Source: Zygaena filipendulae
Taxonomy: Eukaryota > Arthropoda > Insecta > Lepidoptera > Zygaenidae
Direction: 5' to 3'
Assembly: GCA_907165275.2 (NCBI GenBank)
Contig: OU015661.1
Span: 193,501-257,500, forward strand
Length of the DNA stretch: 64,000 bases
In this document: one piece after another, positions 29,123-39,962 of the stretch
Position numbering within the stretch: position 1 is the stretch's first letter
Layout: each line of letters begins with the position of its first letter
Made by a program: the position numbers and the translations under genes
Notes under the pieces: model-generated
The model's database searches: none
What the model saw: only the letters and a program-made list of their open reading frames with translations
What the model was told of the DNA's origin: nothing

Positions 29123-31819
29123 TCATTTCTTTTTGTAAATGGTCTTCCTCCTTTTCTTTTCTGGTACTACTTCTTGAGCTTCAGCTACAGTTTTTCGCAA
29201 AGCCCACTCCCTGTCTCTATGGATTTTTCTCGGAGGCTTCGATGTTACAATTTTTGACAAGTCTGGACGGTAAATGCTTCTTAGTCTATTGTATTCACAA
29301 ATTGAGGATTTCTGCGCTTTAATACTTCCAAAGTCGATATTAATTAGATGTAAGCCACCCAGACTTGTAACTCTCGAAAGCGCCACGTAAGCCTGACCAG
29401 ATGTGAATACTGCAGAACCGATATCCATCAGCGCATTATTCAGACTTAGGCCCTGACTCTTGTGTATAGTTATAGCATAGGCAATACATATAGGAAACTG
29501 TTCGCGATGAACATAAGCTCTATTAATAATTTCAAATTTAGTTTTGACCGGACTAAGCTCATAAACAAGTTCTTTATTAAATTTAATATATATTTTCTTA
29601 ATTATTTTTGTTTTTTCAGGATCAACCTTTACTCTTTCTACTATACCGATAGCACCATTAACTAAACCAAGACTCACGTCAATATTTCGTCTTAACATGA
29701 CTTTTGCTCCTATTTTTATAATTATGTTCTCTTCCAGGCCTGCAGTCATAGACGCATCGTCTTCATATTTTTTTATGCATTCACGAGCTCTTTTTGTGAG
29801 GTATCTGGGGCAATCTATGCTATCTACAGCTGTAAGTTTTATTTCGGGATGTGGGAGAGATCTAAGCATTGCAGTATTTAATTGTTGACACATGTTTTTT
29901 GTAGGTAATAAGCAAACGGTATCATATGGAAGTTTCGAGAGGTGTTCAATTATTTCAATTAATCTATTTTCATTTGAATCGGATTTGAGAGTTATTAATC
30001 TAGACGAGAGTAAGTCGCGGTCTTTTTGTGTAGTCACACCTAATCTTATTCTATTTAGCATTTCAGCAAAGTCAGAATCATTCAGTTGTCGCATGTTAAT
30101 TGTAAGTTCATCGTATATGAACAGTTCAATCCATAGATTCGGCATACTGAGGGAACCTAACAACTTGTTAGTTTCAGCAGTTGATAATTTTTCAAAAGGT
30201 GACTTTTCTCTTACCGGCGGAAGCTGTAAGAGATCCCCAAAAACTACAAGATGTTTTTTTCCAAACCACCCATTCTGATCGTCGTTTGTGTCAAATATCT
30301 CAGACAAGCGTAAATGAATATATGTTAAAGTAACATTGGATATCATCGACACTTCGTCTATGATAAACAACACCACTTCTTTCAAATCTGATCTCAGAAC
30401 TTGGAGCACTTCATCAGAAAGTGGCTTGTACTTCGGTATTTGCTTGTGTTCAACAGGCAGCTGCAATAGTCTATGTATAGTCAATCCATTTACATTGAAG
30501 GCAGCTATTCCTGTTGGAGCACTAACTGCCACTTTTTTGTTTAAATGTGTCTTAACCCAAACTTTCAGAGTTTTTATTAAAAAGCTCTTTCCAGTGCCAC
30601 CAGTTCCACTCACAAAACAGCGTAAAACGTCATTATCAATTGTGTCCATTTTATTTGTGATCATATCGAAGACCCTTTTTTGATCGGCATTAAGTTTTGC
30701 GATCATACTTTGAAGATCAATCTGCTCTTCTTCTATTAGATTGATCCTTTGAAAGTCATCCATTGCGTTTGCAGCTTCTACAGCTTCAAAGTCTAAAGGG
30801 TTTTCAGGACCATCATCATTAATAATTTCCCTTTCTTCGTTTATCTCAGCAACTTTAGATTCTATCATTTCAAATGCTTTTTGTATCTTGTATCTGGACT
30901 CTATTATTGAATTACCATAATCGACTCCTTCTTTTAAATCCTCCTTCGCCAAATTAAAGGCCTCCGTGTAAGTATCACACCCCATTTTGAGTTCATCTAA
31001 AGAACGCCATGGCTTGAATAAAAGAAGTAAAGAGAAGAAGTATTTTTCTGGTACTTGTTCTCCGTCGTAGAAATAGTGATTGATCAAATATGGGTTAGCT
31101 CTTCTTTTCAGGATTTTTTTACCGTCATTTATCACGTAGCACTCGACTTTAGACGAGAGTGGGCGCGATTTAAGAATATCGTAATTTTGAGCGAAACTGT
31201 ACAAGTTAGTAGTCTCCAACTCTTTAGGCCGTTTAGGGTAGTGGTCATCAATCCAAGATTCGTAATAAATATCGGTAGACTCCGGTTCTAGCATCATCAT
31301 ATCAGATTTAGATTTAACGCGCCGGTTGCGAAAGATGTTGACGTCCAGCCATCGAATTGTTGTGGTAGGATCTGTACCGTACAAAGGAATACCAAGTAGA
31401 GTGTCACTGGCTTCCAAAGAGCCGCACTCTCTACTAGATAAAACTCTAAGGCCAATGTTAAATAGACGGCTTCGTAAAGGTTTTGTAGAGTTGATGTCTT
31501 GAAACATATCAGTAACATGAGTTTTCTCGCTTTTGGTGGTATATTTAGTGACGTAATAATTTAAAATAGCTGTTTTTTCACCTACATATTGAATATCTAT
31601 ATTGCCATTCCATGCTAACAAAATCACGGGATTATAATCATTAACCATAATCCATTCTTTTTTGCGTACAATATAGTAAAGTCTACTGTTAGGCGACAAT
31701 GTTTTTTTTGCAGCTATTGATTCTATTATATCTCTAATAGTAAGTACTTCGGTGACCGGGCGGGGGAATCCGAAACGACAAACTTTTACGAAACCTCTTC
31801 TTGTTTTCTTTTGCCGCAT
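29123..31819 (-). CDS. Helitron polyprotein C-terminal part: Rep tyrosines and PIF1-like helicase
   Basis: 898 codons. Residues about 85-100 read ILNYYVTKYTTKSE, the tyrosine motif (YxxxKY) of the Helitron Rep domain. A SF1B PIF1-like helicase follows: Walker A GTGGTGKS (about 403-410), APTGIAAFNVNGLTIHRLL, Walker B IIDEVSM (about 485), FGDLLQLPPV, INMRQ and the late motif AYAITIHKSQGLSLNNA with VALSRV. A basic tail (KKRRKTIYKKK) ends the protein. The frame has an ATG at 31819, but homology continues upstream of it (CAIPDKNVSPTLYQ.. MHKHN-like region), so the ATG is probably internal to an originally longer protein. Confidence 0.9.
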   Translation of the reverse strand: MRQKKTRRGFVKVCRFGFPRPVTEVLTIRDIIESIAAKKTLSPNSRLYYIVRKKEWIMVNDYNPVILLAWNGNIDIQYVGEKTAILNYYVTKYTTKSEKTHVTDMFQDINSTKPLRSRLFNIGLRVLSSRECGSLEASDTLLGIPLYGTDPTTTIRWLDVNIFRNRRVKSKSDMMMLEPESTDIYYESWIDDHYPKRPKELETTNLYSFAQNYDILKSRPLSSKVECYVINDGKKILKRRANPYLINHYFYDGEQVPEKYFFSLLLLFKPWRSLDELKMGCDTYTEAFNLAKEDLKEGVDYGNSIIESRYKIQKAFEMIESKVAEINEEREIINDDGPENPLDFEAVEAANAMDDFQRINLIEEEQIDLQSMIAKLNADQKRVFDMITNKMDTIDNDVLRCFVSGTGGTGKSFLIKTLKVWVKTHLNKKVAVSAPTGIAAFNVNGLTIHRLLQLPVEHKQIPKYKPLSDEVLQVLRSDLKEVVLFIIDEVSMISNVTLTYIHLRLSEIFDTNDDQNGWFGKKHLVVFGDLLQLPPVREKSPFEKLSTAETNKLLGSLSMPNLWIELFIYDELTINMRQLNDSDFAEMLNRIRLGVTTQKDRDLLSSRLITLKSDSNENRLIEIIEHLSKLPYDTVCLLPTKNMCQQLNTAMLRSLPHPEIKLTAVDSIDCPRYLTKRARECIKKYEDDASMTAGLEENIIIKIGAKVMLRRNIDVSLGLVNGAIGIVERVKVDPEKTKIIKKIYIKFNKELVYELSPVKTKFEIINRAYVHREQFPICIAYAITIHKSQGLSLNNALMDIGSAVFTSGQAYVALSRVTSLGGLHLINIDFGSIKAQKSSICEYNRLRSIYRPDLSKIVTSKPPRKIHRDREWALRKTVAEAQEVVPEKKRRKTIYKKK

Positions 31820-31909
31820 ACAATAATTATTATGTTTATGGGTCTGATATGACGTAACTCGTTGATAGAGCGTTGGTGAAACATTTTTGTCAGGTATAGC
31901 ACAAGTTAC

Positions 31910-34900
31910 TTATTTTGAAATGAATGATGCAACCTCATCAAACGAGGACTCGTGAAGTATGGGGGCATCTTTTACCCATAACATTAAATGAAAGTGTTGC
32001 GCTCCACGTGATTGATATTCTCGTCTCCAAAAGTAATGTATTACTTTTCCAAGTGGCTCATCGGATGACATAATGAAGTCCAATATAGCTTTAAACTTGT
32101 TATCGATAAATCGCGAAGTGGAGACAGGATCTAGTGCAACTAATTCACTTATGCTCTTATTCGCCATTTCAGGACCATTAACTTCCTTAAGGTACTCACC
32201 TAAATCATCCCACATCCATTCTGAAGGACTCATGGTGAGAAACCAGGTTGCTGGCCCGTAGTGTTGTGTCATACAGTTGACATCATTTCTCGGTTTTTTC
32301 CAAAACTGTTCCGTATTTCTTAACCTACCAAATATCGCTGTTAAGTCACCTTCTAACTCATCTTTATTTAGCATCTCAAAATACTGTTCAGCTGTAATTT
32401 TTTGTTTTTGATTAACGCAATTCATTTTATAAAATATGCCTGAATTTATTTGACGTATATTAGCATCATTAAGTAGAAAAAATAAATATTGTTGATTTAG
32501 ACGGAATTGAAAGTGTTTTGACATAAGTCTTGCTTTAATATATTCACTAGATGTTAACTTTTGTTGCCGATCATAAAACTGCCCATATTTACCTTCAACA
32601 TAAAGATCAGGAAAGCACTTTACATCTAAATCTTTATCTCTAGAATCAATTGGAGCAGCGTTGACTTTGAGCATTTGGTAGAGTTCTGAAATAGGAGCAT
32701 TTCTCCTCCTTTCATGCAAGGGGTAAATAGTGTATTGTTCATAGTCAGCCTCTTTTTCTGATGTAACTTGTGTTAGTAGCCCGTCGTTTCCTTCTAAAAC
32801 GTTATCCACTTGACATTCTAACTGGTTTACTATATGATGGATATTGTCTTCTTTGTTAATATAATCAATCAATTGTTGAGGTGAATGTGGAAGTTGTATT
32901 TGAGAGTAAAGAGCATTCACACCTTTTAAATATTGTAATGCTTGGTAAACCTTATTAACATCTACAATATCCTCCCACACTATTTTTGATTTTGTTGGCA
33001 TACCTCGTACCATAATATACATTTCAGGGTTAGTAATTGGGTGTTCTGGTCTAGGCAGCTTTTTCAAAGTTTCTTCAAGAGGCAAAGGAAGATGGAAAGT
33101 TCTGCCTTTTACTTTTTTCACCATATGCCTATTAGGTAAATGTTTGTTTGCAACGGGATTCATTAGCATTACTACCTGAAATGCTTTAGCACGTTGAATT
33201 AATATTTTTTCATAGTCATTTAACTCGGTTATCTGTGGTGGAATAGGACTAAAGTGTAGATCATTTAGAACACAGGCTGCTGGCAGTTGATTTGATCTAA
33301 TTTTTTGTAAACACGAGTGACAAATGTATGGGCTATGATCTAGATTGTTGGTTTTGTAATAATTGAGAAGATTACGCCAAATACTGGTGTCTACAGCATT
33401 TCTTAATCTGTTTAGAGATGAAATATTTCTTGAACAACAAAGTTTTATACACGACATGCACTCAAGTTTTGGAGTATCAAAACACTTTAGTTTTAGAGAT
33501 TTAAACGCACGCTTATGTTTATCTATGATCTCATCCTCTACAATTTCATGTAACTCTTCACTTTCCACAATAATACTGCCAACTTTTTGTTGCTTTCCGT
33601 GTTTTTTTATTCTTTCTACGTCAGATTTTTGTAATGATTCATCGATATCTTTTAAAATATTAAAAACACTCAGTACTTCATATATTTCTCTTGAAATTGT
33701 CCTCAGACGAGGAAAATGTGCTTTGAGTGCGTTAATACAATTTAAATACTGTAATATTTTTTCTTTTTCAATTAAGGTATAATACTGAGCAGCACTTTTG
33801 TTCACTAAGCTTTCGAAAATGTTTGTTAATTGAATGATTACGTTCTCATCTAGTGAACACAGATCGTTACAAGACCAAACTAAACTATGGCCATGCTTTT
33901 TAACATTTCCAAAGACCGCTTTTCCTTTATCGTCAATTTCGATGGCTTTATCCTTGTATTCAATTAAATTGTAAGTTTCTTCTGCGTAATATGGCTCCTG
34001 GTTACTTCTATGCTCTGATTTTCCAAGAAAACATTCTAACTTGTCATTTATAGAACTGTCTGGAGGGCACGAACTTAGTTTTTCTAACGATACTTTAAAT
34101 TTATCTTTCAATTTATCAATAATTTTATTAAAATTTCCTAATGTTTGCTGCCTATTGTGAACTGCCCATTTAATTAATTTCTCCGCTTCTAATCTGTTCT
34201 TAATTTTATTTGTTAGCGCTTGAGTAATTTTTTCTAAATTTTTTAGTCGCAATTGTAATTTTTCGTTTGATTTTTTCTTTTGGACATATTTAAGACTTAG
34301 CTCAGGGTGTAAATCTTTATAACGTGCCACAGCTTCTCGGTTAACTTCGGGGTGAGACGCAGTGTAACGTTTCACTGCATCTTGGTTAACTTCGGGATGA
34401 GACGCAGTGTAACGTTTCACTGCATCTCGGTTAACTTCGGGGTGAGACGCGGTGTAACGTTTCACTGCATCTCGGTTAACTTCGGGATGAGACGCAGTGT
34501 AACGTTTCACTGCATCTCGGTTAACTTCGGGGTGAGACGCGGTGTAACGTTTCACTGCATCTCGGTTAACTTCGGGGTGAGACGCAGTGTAATGCGCTAC
34601 AGCTGCTCTGTGAACTTCCGGACATGAAGAACAGTAACGACTTAATGTCTCCTTACGTTTTTCGGGGTTATTTAGGCGATAACGAGCCGCTGCTTCTTTG
34701 ATTTGTTGAGAACGGGATAGCACCGAAGTTTTAGGTCTTCCTTTTTTAATCTTTTTAGGTCTTCCGCAGTTTTTTTTATTATTTTTATTCGAATTATCAT
34801 CATTCGTAGGCATTTCTGGAAGGAGCACTTCATAATGGCCGCCTAAAAAACTTCCAGAAAATCGTAAACGTTTCACCGGATTACCAGAATCACCACCGAA

Positions 34901-35248
34901 TGATCCTCTCAAAAGGCCGTTTTCGTAAACCTCGAAAGTATACGGATACAAAGCGGCGGCCGCCAGAAGTTCAGAAGCGGAACCATAGGTAGTTGTTTTT
35001 ACCATTGCCGTCGCGTACAAATCAGCGTTAATGTAGGGGTCACCGCGCTCGTCACAAGTATACAGTTGTAACTCATCCCAATGAGCTACCACATACTCGA
35101 CTATAGCAAGTCTAATCTCATACGACGATTCAATATTCTTATACATAGAGAATGACAAAGATTGAAATAAACACGAACCATTGCCAGGTATAGGGACAAC
35201 CCAGTGTGGGCAAGGCTGGTCATTCACGTAAAGTATTTCCGAATCCAT
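31910..35248 (-). CDS. Helitron polyprotein N-terminal part: OTU, repeat, DUF6570-like and HUH Rep
   Basis: 1112 codons from ATG at 35248. An OTU cysteine protease is at about 15-140: GNGSCLFQSLS (Cys26) and GGHYEVLLP (His about 136). Next is a basic KKNCGRPKKIKKGRPK hook, then five or more near-identical 15-residue repeats of the RYTASHPEVNRDAVK type (about 210-305), a coiled-coil-like region, and a Cys-rich DUF6570-like segment (MSCIKLCC, YICHSCLQKI). Last comes the Helitron Rep N domain (MTQHYGPATWFLTMSPSEWM, about residue 990) with the HUH pair RGAQHFHLMLW (about 1080). It ends FISK then TAA, where related Helitrons normally continue into the tyrosine motif. Confidence 0.88.
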   Translation of the reverse strand: MDSEILYVNDQPCPHWVVPIPGNGSCLFQSLSFSMYKNIESSYEIRLAIVEYVVAHWDELQLYTCDERGDPYINADLYATAMVKTTTYGSASELLAAAALYPYTFEVYENGLLRGSFGGDSGNPVKRLRFSGSFLGGHYEVLLPEMPTNDDNSNKNNKKNCGRPKKIKKGRPKTSVLSRSQQIKEAAARYRLNNPEKRKETLSRYCSSCPEVHRAAVAHYTASHPEVNRDAVKRYTASHPEVNRDAVKRYTASHPEVNRDAVKRYTASHPEVNRDAVKRYTASHPEVNQDAVKRYTASHPEVNREAVARYKDLHPELSLKYVQKKKSNEKLQLRLKNLEKITQALTNKIKNRLEAEKLIKWAVHNRQQTLGNFNKIIDKLKDKFKVSLEKLSSCPPDSSINDKLECFLGKSEHRSNQEPYYAEETYNLIEYKDKAIEIDDKGKAVFGNVKKHGHSLVWSCNDLCSLDENVIIQLTNIFESLVNKSAAQYYTLIEKEKILQYLNCINALKAHFPRLRTISREIYEVLSVFNILKDIDESLQKSDVERIKKHGKQQKVGSIIVESEELHEIVEDEIIDKHKRAFKSLKLKCFDTPKLECMSCIKLCCSRNISSLNRLRNAVDTSIWRNLLNYYKTNNLDHSPYICHSCLQKIRSNQLPAACVLNDLHFSPIPPQITELNDYEKILIQRAKAFQVVMLMNPVANKHLPNRHMVKKVKGRTFHLPLPLEETLKKLPRPEHPITNPEMYIMVRGMPTKSKIVWEDIVDVNKVYQALQYLKGVNALYSQIQLPHSPQQLIDYINKEDNIHHIVNQLECQVDNVLEGNDGLLTQVTSEKEADYEQYTIYPLHERRRNAPISELYQMLKVNAAPIDSRDKDLDVKCFPDLYVEGKYGQFYDRQQKLTSSEYIKARLMSKHFQFRLNQQYLFFLLNDANIRQINSGIFYKMNCVNQKQKITAEQYFEMLNKDELEGDLTAIFGRLRNTEQFWKKPRNDVNCMTQHYGPATWFLTMSPSEWMWDDLGEYLKEVNGPEMANKSISELVALDPVSTSRFIDNKFKAILDFIMSSDEPLGKVIHYFWRREYQSRGAQHFHLMLWVKDAPILHESSFDEVASFISK
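34330..34625 (-). repeat. 45-bp in-frame tandem repeat inside the Helitron ORF
   Basis: Five near-identical and two to three diverged 45-bp units (cggttaacttcggggtgaga then cgcagtgtaacgtttcactg catct). Each encodes 15 residues RYTASHPEVNRDAVK. The unit length keeps the reading frame. Confidence 0.9.
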
Positions 35249-35299
35249 TGCGACAACTGGTACTGGTACGCAAGAGATTTTTGTGCAAGAATACCTACG

Positions 35300-37731
35300 A
35301 TTAATATATAAACGTGACTTCTTCGATTAAAATATATTATTATATTTTAAAACTAGCCAAACAACATCCAAATCGTATGCAAATAATATCAATAAACCAA
35401 TGAGTAAGCCTTTCAAGTCGTCAAACTAATATCGCAATCGCAATCGAAACTAAGAACGAAAAGTTAATTTTTTTAATTTTTTATAGGATTTCAGGGCACA
35501 TTCGAAGTCGAATAACAAGAAGTCGCTCACGCTCACAGAGTGCTTTTAATAAATCTGGGCGTCATTTTTATTAGACTATATACTATCAATTGGTAATACT
35601 TCGATAGCTTGAATTAAAACAAGGTAGTGACATCTATTGTTCGTTTTACATTATCATTATGAATAATAATTGTGTATGTAAGATAGATTCAGGGGGCTAG
35701 GCTATTTTTATTTTGAAGTAAAATTGTTCCGTGGGATTTCAGTAACTCACGTGGACACAGCTAGTTCACTATAAATAATGTCAATGTACCTAACAGAAAA
35801 TTATTTACAAGATCAAGCATAACAGAGGACTAACTTGAGCTAATTGTACGGCATTCACAGCCGCACTAAATTTTTTTTTAAATTCATAAAAGACTAACTG
35901 TGCCCCACCATTTCACCCGCGTGAGATTCGGAATTCCCGCGGGAACAATTTTACTCTAAAATAAAAGTAGCATATGTTACTCCTTGTAACATCAGCTATG
36001 CTGTGAAAGTTCCGTTAAAATCGGTCCAACCGTTTCAGAGATTAGCTGGTACAAACACAGACAGACAGACAGAGAAATAATTTGAAAAATGATATTTTTA
36101 TTCTTCTTTAAGTACTTACCGTATATACTTTCATATACGGACAGAAAGCATAGAAGTCGCGGCGCGGGCAAGCCACCTCCGCCAGCCGCGGTTATGATGT
36201 TATACATAATGTTCTTTCGTTCATGGCAATTTTGAGCAATTTAGTCTAACTTTAATAACTTGAAAGATTTTGGTACAACTTTATAATATAAACACATGCC
36301 CCATTCTTGCTTTTTCATTCCGTTGACCATTGTACCTTTGAACATAATTATGTCTAAGTAACTAAAAAAAAAAAAAAAAACATACATCAAGAAAACAGTT
36401 TTGATTTACATTTCAACAAGTTCATGGCAAATGCTACATAATAGATACCTCTGATGTCTAAACTAGGTCTAGCCTGTATTATAGACATCAGTGTCTTCCC
36501 TTATAATAAACAATATTATAAAGCCATTTTGGAGAAATATAATATGTATGTATTTTTAAAAATTATGTCAACTGAAAAATAAAGAAAAAAGAAAGAAACT
36601 ATGTATCTACACTTTATATCTAGGTAGGTAACTATATAGCTACACTTATTATTATTATTTATTAATATCTGGGCAACGGCTTAAATAGCTGTTCCCCGCG
36701 GCTTAACCCACGTTAATTTCGGAAATCCCGCGGGTATTCTGAGATAAAAGTACTGCCCTATGACCTTTCCTGTACCCTTGACAACGTGTAGTATGCAATA
36801 ATTAATTCACCCGCGTTGATATCAGAGTTCGCGCGGGAATTCCAGAAATGAATCCTAGCTAGATCGATTTATGGCCCCCGAAATCCCCTGTATACAAAAT
36901 TTCATGAAAATCGTTGGAGCATTCAGATTAGGGTAATTTTATCTCGGAATTCCCGAAGGATCTCCGAAATTAACGCTGGTGAAATCTCATGAAATTTTGC
37001 ATGCACGTTGTCAGGGGTAAAGAAAACCTAGGGATATAGGGTACTAACTACTTTGCATCTCTGAATTCCCGTGGGATCTCCGAAATTAACGCGGGTGAAA
37101 CCGCGGGGAACAGCTAGTCTCATATATTTATATGGGATTACAAAGTTATTTGTGCAGTTGGTACATATAACTGCATATATAACTTTGTAATTCCATACAT
37201 TTATATGGGATTACAAAGTTATTTATGCAGTTAGTGTATCTAGAAAACTGGACCGAAATTGCTAAATATTTTAATTTTTCCTTGATTTATACAATAAACA
37301 CTAATTGTATTCTAAATTTCAAACTTCTATGTCTGCTAGAAGTGCCTTAGAATTTTGATGATCGGTCAGTGAGTGAGTGAGTGAGTGAGTGACCTACAAA
37401 ATTAAGAAACTTTGACTAGTTATAATTCTTAAACTACTGGTTCAAATCGAATGAAATTTAAATTATACCGTCTTTATACAATACCTGCTTGTTTACTAAA
37501 AATTCAGGCTTCTAGTTTTATCCACAACGAAGTTATAGGGGGTCGAAAATGGCCTGAATTGCTTCGAGAAAAGGATAGTACGGCCGTGCCGCTTTTGTTG
37601 CTCGACTTGGCGGGGGCACTGCCGTGCCCCCAGATAGACGATAACATCTCGAAGGTATAACAAAAATAACATAACTATAAAAATGTTATGGTGTCTGTAT
37701 ATTAAAAATAAATATGAAGAAAATATATTAC
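35300..37731. other. Repeat-rich stretch without genes
   Basis: Holds Helitron pieces: a 3' end at 35705-35764 (cacgtggacacagCTAG), a reverse piece at 35893-36100 ending in a gaca run, and a head-to-head pair at 36686-37117. A (GTGA)n run lies at 37367-37391 and a local palindrome (tataactgcatatataactt) near 37165. The stretch 37540-37640 is GC-richer but shows no domain. Confidence 0.5.
36686..37117. mobile_element. Two short Helitron copies in opposite orientation
   Basis: The left piece begins atagctgttccccgcggctt (minus-strand 3' end). The right piece ends gcgggtgaaaccgcgg then gaacagCTAG at 37114-37117. In between both carry the gttgtcagggg / cccttgacaacgtg internal word in opposite senses. 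Confidence 0.55.
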
Positions 37732-37735
37732 CTAC
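37732..37735. repeat. Target-site duplication CTAC, left
   Basis: CTAC directly precedes the left LTR and matches CTAC at 45389-45392 after the right LTR. Confidence 0.7.
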
Positions 37736-37971
37736 TGTTAGCGATTCATATTTTGTATAAAGTCTAGAGGAGTGATGGCCACATCACATCCCTCTTGACA
37801 GGTGACATAAAACGTCATGTGACGCGTATTTGGGGTGGAAGCCGTCAACGGTGAGTGAGATCGGCATTATCGTTTGTGGAATTGGCGCGAGGGCACGCAC
37901 GCGCGCATTTACTTTGTGATACAGTAAATAAAACAGTTGCTTAATGTATTAATCGAGTATCATTTCTAACA
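37736..37971 (+). repeat. Left LTR (236 bp)
   Basis: Begins TGTTAGCGATTCATATTTTG and ends TATCATTTCTAACA, so it has the TGTTAG..CTAACA inverted ends usual for LTRs. It appears base-for-base identical to 45153-45388. Contains tgacgcgtatttggggtgg and an aataaa near 37927. Confidence 0.88.
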
Positions 37972-37979
37972 GTTCAGAA

Positions 37980-39480
37980 GTGCGGTAAAGAAACCAAACA
38001 CCCATGGCCAGGACTAAGGCGCTCCGGTGCATCACACCAGGCGCCAGGCGCAGACCGGGTAAGCGACGGTGCTGCCCTGTGCATATTCTCAAGGTGCGGC
38101 CTGACGACGAAACATAAGACCAGAAAACCAAGTTCAATCTGGTATGTACTTACCTAGTGTCTTCGTTTAATGCTGAAAGCGAGAAGATACAGCGGTATCT
38201 ACTGAATATGTGAACGCTGGATGAGTCTTTGTTTAGCATACAACACGCAACATTATGCATAGTTTAATATATTGATATACATATAACGGTATTTACAGAA
38301 TACGTAAAGGCTGGTTTATTTCTTCTTTTAGTTGTCATACAAAATAAGTTTCAGACATTATATAGTTAAAATTTATATCTACCCACATAGCAGTGTTTAC
38401 TGATATAAAGGTTGTAATTTTCCCTTTTCTGAAAGCCATGGTGCAAGTTTACCCACCTAGGTAGGTGTGTAAAAAAGAAAAAAAAAAAAGTAACTAATGT
38501 TTATCACGAAAGGTGTAACAACACCATGGACCAATTAATTAATTAGTTCAATTGATCCATGAACAACACGAAAGTTAGCTGAGTTGCATAGTTTTTCTTT
38601 TGTCTCATAGGATCTCCTATGCAAGTTAATAGTTCCCAGCTCTGATATCAAGTTAGTTAGCATGCCTACCTACTATTTGAATGAAGTATCTAATAATCAT
38701 GCAAACAGACAAAGCTTCATTGAATCATTTAGTATAAATCTGTGGATGCAGTAATGTTATTTTGATTAAAGAATTATCTAATCTTACAGTCTAGTGGGTA
38801 ATAATATTGTACCTACCTGTGCTTTAGAAATAATCTCTTATGATTTTTCTTATGATAAAAGACTAATATTAGTGACTACCTTCAAATAAAAAAAAAAATA
38901 GAACATCAATTTTGTGACCGAAGTATTCACTCATAATTTATTACAGTGCCTTTCCTAAGTTTCTTGTATGAGGGGATTGCTTCTATCTGAAGTCGAGATC
39001 TAACTTTAGCTGTGGTTAACCTTAATTAGAAAAAGAAATTTGGTAATTCTTTCAACTTCAAAACTAGCCAAATTTTGAAAACGTGCAGCTACCTAAACAG
39101 CTTAGTAAAGAGTCAATCAGTAGCAAATATCGCTTAGTGACTAGGGTTGTAACACCGTAGTAGGGGCTTGAGTTTTATCCCTAGGAGATGTAGCAAGACT
39201 TTCAAAAATAGCAGTAAAAAAATGAGACTAGCAAGCAAAACTAGGTAAATTCAAAAGAAAATCATCAAAGCTTTGAGATACTCCGCGGTTTCACCCACGT
39301 TAATTTGAGGAAAACTCTACAAAATATATTTATTTAGGGACGACAGTTTTGATGTGTATGGTTCTAAATCTAGAATAGAAGTCCGTCAAAACCATAATGA
39401 AAATACAAATCAGAATATACAGTTTGAAATTTATAAAAATAATTACATTAGAATACAAAATATTATAACAGTTACAATAA
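37980..39480. other. Internal region of the LTR unit, left part
   Basis: A short ATG frame at 38004-38117 (MARTKALRCITPGARRRPGK...) precedes a gtatgt donor-like site near 38142. Otherwise AT-rich with no recognised feature. Confidence 0.35.
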
Positions 39481-39483
39481 GTA

Positions 39484-39715
39484 TAGGCCATAGATAAGCA
39501 ATGGTGCGTTACCTAAACTGGCGAAAGTTTGAGTAAATTGTATCTTAAAATTGTAGCATTTTTTTTGTAGCAATTCTTTTGTGTTTAATATTTTGATGGT
39601 ATTTGAACAATGTAATAAGGTAAACACATAATTGAAAAACATTCTATAACTCTTGATAAAGCGTCTTGTATCAATAACTTAATTGTGTTGGTTATCGTGG
39701 GCCAATTGTAACATA
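39484..39715. mobile_element. Diverged MITE remnant inside the LTR unit
   Basis: Shares ataggccatagataagcaat, gtaataaggtaaacacataa and ttatcgtgggccaattgta with the MITE at 16639-16904. The ends are eroded. Confidence 0.5.
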
Positions 39716-39962
39716 AAGTTACCTTATAACATCAGCTATCCACCTGTAACAAATGTTTGAACTTGCTTCGGTGTACCTGCCTCAAAGATTATTCGGAGCA
39801 CAAAGATTTAAAAATCATCTTCTATTAAAACGTAATGACCATAATACATCATGCATCTGGTAGAAAGCTGTTTGACACTAACTGTGTCCGGTTTCACTTG
39901 TGCGAAACTCGTTTTGTAAAAAGATTCCTTTTCTTGACGCCCATTTAAATGGATTAAATCCC

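Larger units (their letters stand above)
28550..35300 (-). mobile_element. Autonomous OTU-type Helitron, almost intact
   Basis: Two minus-strand frames (35248-31910 and 31819-29123) lie in the same reading frame, separated only by TAA at 31912-31910 and an uninterrupted 30-codon stretch. Together they would span about 2040 codons with OTU protease, DUF6570-like, HUH Rep, tyrosine and PIF1 helicase regions. Helitrons move as rolling-circle elements using Rep nicking and helicase unwinding. The outer ends were not found: no TC start or CTRR end could be assigned. The 5' limit is taken just beyond the first ATG. The short Helitrons in this window may or may not depend on it. Confidence 0.85.

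Noticed and set aside
30336..30683. Plus-strand frames opposite the Helitron helicase
   Set aside because: Antisense shadows; the minus strand carries the conserved helicase motifs.
37949..38137. Small frames after the left LTR as a possible gag remnant
   Set aside because: No zinc knuckle or capsid features; too short; an ATG frame starting MARTK is a chance likeness to histone H3.
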